Part shown: positions 61,843-64,000 of the stretch, piece after piece
How positions within the stretch are numbered: position 1 is the first letter of the stretch
Layout of the letters: each line of letters opens with the position of its first letter
Source: an uncultured Muribaculaceae bacterium
GTDB lineage: Bacteria > Bacteroidota > Bacteroidia > Bacteroidales > Muribaculaceae
Length of the DNA stretch: 64,000 nt
Direction: 5' to 3'
Assembly (NCBI GenBank): GCA_910578385.1
Contig: CAJTQV010000002.1
Span: 220,348-284,347, forward strand
Notes under the pieces: generated by a model
What the model saw: only the letters and a program-made list of their open reading frames with translations
What the model was told of the DNA's origin: nothing
Database searches by the model: none
Position numbers and translations under genes: made by a program

Positions 61843-63642
61843 TTACGAGCGGTTGGCGCGCTTGCGTTCGTTCTCGTCGAGGATTATTTTGCGGAGGCGC
61901 AGATGGTTCGGTGTCACCTCCACATACTCATCCTCCTTGATATATTCAAGTGCCTCTTCGAGCGAGAAGACAACCGGGGGAACGATTCGCGCCTTGTCGT
62001 CGGCACCCGACGCACGCATATTGGTGAGTTTCTTAGATTTGGTGACATTGACGGGGATGTCGCGGTCTTTCGCGTTCTCACCCACTACCTGACCTACATA
62101 CACTTCCTCCTGCGGGAAGATGAAGAAGCGGCCGCGGTCCTGGAGCTTGTCGATGGCGTAGGCGTAGGCCGTGCCACCCTCCATGGCTATGAGCGAGCCG
62201 TTGGTGCGGCGCTCGATGTCCCCTTTCCAGGGCTGGTATTCGAGGAAGCGGTGAGCCATGATCGCCTCGCCTGCTGTTGCGGTCAGCACATTGTTGCGCA
62301 GACCGATTATGCCACGCGACGGTATCTGGAACTCGATGTCTATGCGGTCATTGCGTGTCTCCATCGAGAGGATGTCTCCCTTGCGGCGTGTTACCATGTC
62401 GATCACCTTCGAGCTGTATTCCTCTGGCACGTTGATGCTGAGCGCCTCGACCGGCTCACATTTCACGCCGTCAATCTCCTTGATGATAACCTGCGGCTGA
62501 CCGACCTGAAGCTCATAACCCTCGCGGCGCATGGTCTCGATAAGGATCGAGAGGTGAAGCACACCGCGACCATAGACGCGCCACATATCCTCGCGCTCAC
62601 CTTTCTCCACGCGGAGAGCGAGGTTCTTGTCGAGTTCGCGGTCAAGACGCTCCTGGATGTGACGGGAGGTGACATATTTGCCATCCTTACCGAAGAAGGG
62701 ACTGTCGTTGATGGTGAATGTCATCGACATCGTGGGTTCATCGATCGCTATGCGGGGCAGCGGTTCGGGGCGGTCGTAGACGGTGATTGTGTCGCCGATC
62801 TCGAAGTTGTCGAGACCTACAATGGCGCATATGTCGCCGCTGCTGACCTCGGAGGTCTTCTTGCGGCCCATACCCTCGAATGTGTGGAGTTCCTTGATTT
62901 TCTGACGCATCACGCTGCCATCTTTCTTGCAGAGGCCGACCTCCATGCCCTCGCGGAGTGTGCCACGGTGAACGCGGCCCACGGCGATACGGCCCACGTA
63001 GTTGCTGTAGTCAAGGCTTGTGATGAGCATCTGCGGGTCTCCCTCTATTCGTCGCGGAGCCGGAATGTAGTCGATTATGGCATCGAGAACGGCTGTGATG
63101 TTGTCGGAGGGCTTGCGCCAGTCTGTGCTCATCCAGTTCTGCTTGGCCGAGCCGTAGATTGTAGGGAAGTCAAGCTGGTCCTCGGTAGCGTCGAGGTTGA
63201 ACATCAGGTCGAAAACCATCTCGTTTACCTCGTCGGGACGGCAGTTGGGTTTGTCCACCTTGTTGATCACCACCACCGGTTTGAGGCCCATCTGGATAGC
63301 CTTCTGGAGCACGAAACGGGTCTGGGGCATCGGTCCCTCGAAAGCATCCACGAGCAGCAGACAGCCGTCGGCCATGTTGAGCACGCGCTCCACCTCGCCA
63401 CCGAAGTCGGCGTGTCCCGGAGTGTCTATGATGTTGATTTTGGTATCCTTGTAATTGATCGAGACGTTCTTTGAAAGAATCGTTATACCACGCTCGCGTT
63501 CGAGGTCATTGTTATCGAGGATCAGCTCGCCTGTGGTCTGGTTGTCACGGAACAGGTGACCTGCGAGCAGCATCTTGTCCACAAGAGTGGTCTTGCCATG
63601 GTCCACGTGGGCTATAATGGCGATATTGCGGATGTTCTGCAT
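61843..63642 (-). CDS. typA: Ribosome-associated GTPase TypA/BipA
   Basis: 599 residues, full length. GTPase motifs AHVDHGKTTLVDKML, DTPGHADFGGEVERVL and NKVDKPNCRPDEV; C-terminal BipA domain with GEAIMAHRFLEYQPWKGDIE and VGENAKDRDIPVNVTKSKKL. A translational GTPase acting in 50S assembly and under stress. The catalytic His is kept here, unlike in the fusA2 product. Confidence 0.96.
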   Translation of the reverse strand: MQNIRNIAIIAHVDHGKTTLVDKMLLAGHLFRDNQTTGELILDNNDLERERGITILSKNVSINYKDTKINIIDTPGHADFGGEVERVLNMADGCLLLVDAFEGPMPQTRFVLQKAIQMGLKPVVVINKVDKPNCRPDEVNEMVFDLMFNLDATEDQLDFPTIYGSAKQNWMSTDWRKPSDNITAVLDAIIDYIPAPRRIEGDPQMLITSLDYSNYVGRIAVGRVHRGTLREGMEVGLCKKDGSVMRQKIKELHTFEGMGRKKTSEVSSGDICAIVGLDNFEIGDTITVYDRPEPLPRIAIDEPTMSMTFTINDSPFFGKDGKYVTSRHIQERLDRELDKNLALRVEKGEREDMWRVYGRGVLHLSILIETMRREGYELQVGQPQVIIKEIDGVKCEPVEALSINVPEEYSSKVIDMVTRRKGDILSMETRNDRIDIEFQIPSRGIIGLRNNVLTATAGEAIMAHRFLEYQPWKGDIERRTNGSLIAMEGGTAYAYAIDKLQDRGRFFIFPQEEVYVGQVVGENAKDRDIPVNVTKSKKLTNMRASGADDKARIVPPVVFSLEEALEYIKEDEYVEVTPNHLRLRKIILDENERKRANRS

Positions 63643-63675
63643 TGCTTATGCTTTTGCTTCTTTTTCTTTAAAGTG

Positions 63676-63683
63676 CAAAGTTA
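63676..63683 (-). promoter_or_regulatory. typA -7 box
   Basis: TAACTTTG on the minus strand, 34 bp before the start; no TTTG at the usual distance. Confidence 0.6.
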
Positions 63684-63770
63684 CAAAAAATATGTTAGAT
63701 AACATCATTTTCAAGCCAACTAATTCCAAATTAATTCACGCCGCCGCCCCAAATCCCGGTTTGTATGTGA

Positions 63771-63882
63771 GGTTTTAGGCGTTAGATTTTAGGCGTTAGA
63801 TTTTAGGCGTTAGGTTTTAGGCGTTAGGTTTTAGGGTTTAGATTTTAGATTGTAGGGTTTAGGGTTTAGATTTTGGGGGTTA
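63771..63882. repeat. Long 7/14-bp repeat array (TTTTAGGCGTTAGAT type)
   Basis: About sixteen heptads; in the first half they alternate as a 14-bp unit (GGCGTTAGATTTTA). The rest of the gap up to the window end (63883-63946) holds a small hairpin GCCGC-TTTA-GCGGC and nothing else recognised. Confidence 0.88.
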
Positions 63883-63946
63883 GAAGCCCAGGGTTTCAGT
63901 ATCAGGCACGTTGAAGCCGCTTTAGCGGCGGCACGGCGGTAGGCAC

Positions 63947-64000
63947 GGGTGAAATCATGAAATGAAAGGCCCCGGGGCCTTTCATTTCATGATTTCACCC
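63947..64000. repeat. Perfect 54-bp palindrome at the window end
   Basis: Two 27-bp arms meet with no spacer (centre at 63973/63974, CCCC|GGGG). The inner GAAAGGCCCC/GGGGCCTTTC part is terminator-like. It could continue beyond the window only if not symmetric about this centre. Confidence 0.85.

Noticed and set aside
61837..63474. 545-residue open frame antisense to typA
   Set aside because: Typical GC-rich shadow frame of the conserved typA gene.

Overview
The window reads as chromosomal DNA of a gut Bacteroidales bacterium, most likely family Muribaculaceae (this is inference; no 16S gene is present). The reasons are as follows. Many genes are preceded by the Bacteroidota-type promoter TTTG-N19/20-TAnnTTTG. 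Lysine synthesis uses DapL. The glycogen synthase is of the GT3 type. There is an EF-G2 paralogue. DUF3127 and DUF5606 proteins are present. Five secreted proteins end in the same type of C-terminal sorting domain, as expected for type IX secretion. Most of the window is ordinary, fairly GC-rich housekeeping sequence. No tRNA, rRNA, CRISPR array, transposase or integrase was seen.

Layout. 0-3.6 kb (minus): dapF-dapL and the N-terminal part of a type III glutamine synthetase. 3.7-5.1 kb: a secreted PNGase F-like glycoamidase. 5.3-8.5 kb: a minus-strand operon tlpA-like/blaI/M56-TonB whose promoter is surrounded by repeated AACTAA/TTAGTT operators. 8.8-12.3 kb: hemW and, divergently, fusA2 with a CRP-type palindrome. 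12.5-14.6 kb: ahpC-ahpF. 14.8-20.8 kb: an AT-richer accessory island with a membrane TPR regulator facing small secreted proteins, a carbohydrate-binding-like T9SS cargo, two paralogous lipoproteins (one decayed) and a small beta-barrel. 20.8-23.6 kb: an acyltransferase and a DcaP-like porin. 23.6-27.9 kb: a glycogen synthase/phosphorylase operon. 28.2-31.7 kb: an OB-fold-like DUF3127 protein with an SSB-like tail, a membrane-anchored nitroreductase beside a NosR-like FMN/4Fe-4S protein, and rsmG. 31.9-38.7 kb: an MBL hydrolase and a complete glycine cleavage operon gcvT-gcvH-gcvPA-gcvPB-lpdA. 39-42 kb: a zinc metallopeptidase, an S41 protease and an acyltransferase. 42.2-45.9 kb: nusB-yajC-ybbR-coaE-DUF5606. 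46-52.4 kb: a lipoprotein, an Rpn-family nuclease with a 12-bp coding repeat, rsgA and the aspartate-alanine energy module aspT-aspD. 52.6-61.3 kb: an operon of three large secreted proteins (M6 metalloprotease plus two choice-of-anchor J proteins). 61.8-63.6 kb: typA.

The most interesting points are these. (1) A perfect 20-bp inverted repeat (61401-61420 and 61666-61685) encloses a good promoter that now points away from the M6 protease operon; this layout is that of an invertible, phase-variable promoter. (2) Gaps between genes carry families of short degenerate tandem repeats of 7, 9 and 10 bp. (3) BlaI-type operators sit over the promoter of a thioredoxin-like/BlaI/M56-TonB operon. (4) fusA2 lacks the catalytic histidine and carries a Cur/CRP-like site and leader repeats. 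(5) The accessory island contains a lipoprotein pair in which one copy has lost its start codon and carries a one-base frameshift. (6) The window ends in a perfect 54-bp palindrome.

How the genes work together: nitrogen and amino-acid metabolism (glutamine synthetase, DAP synthesis, glycine cleavage, aspartate decarboxylation), glycogen storage and turnover, and peroxide defence are set beside host-glycoprotein and protein-attacking secreted enzymes, a picture that fits a mucosal commensal that lives through cycles of feast and starvation.
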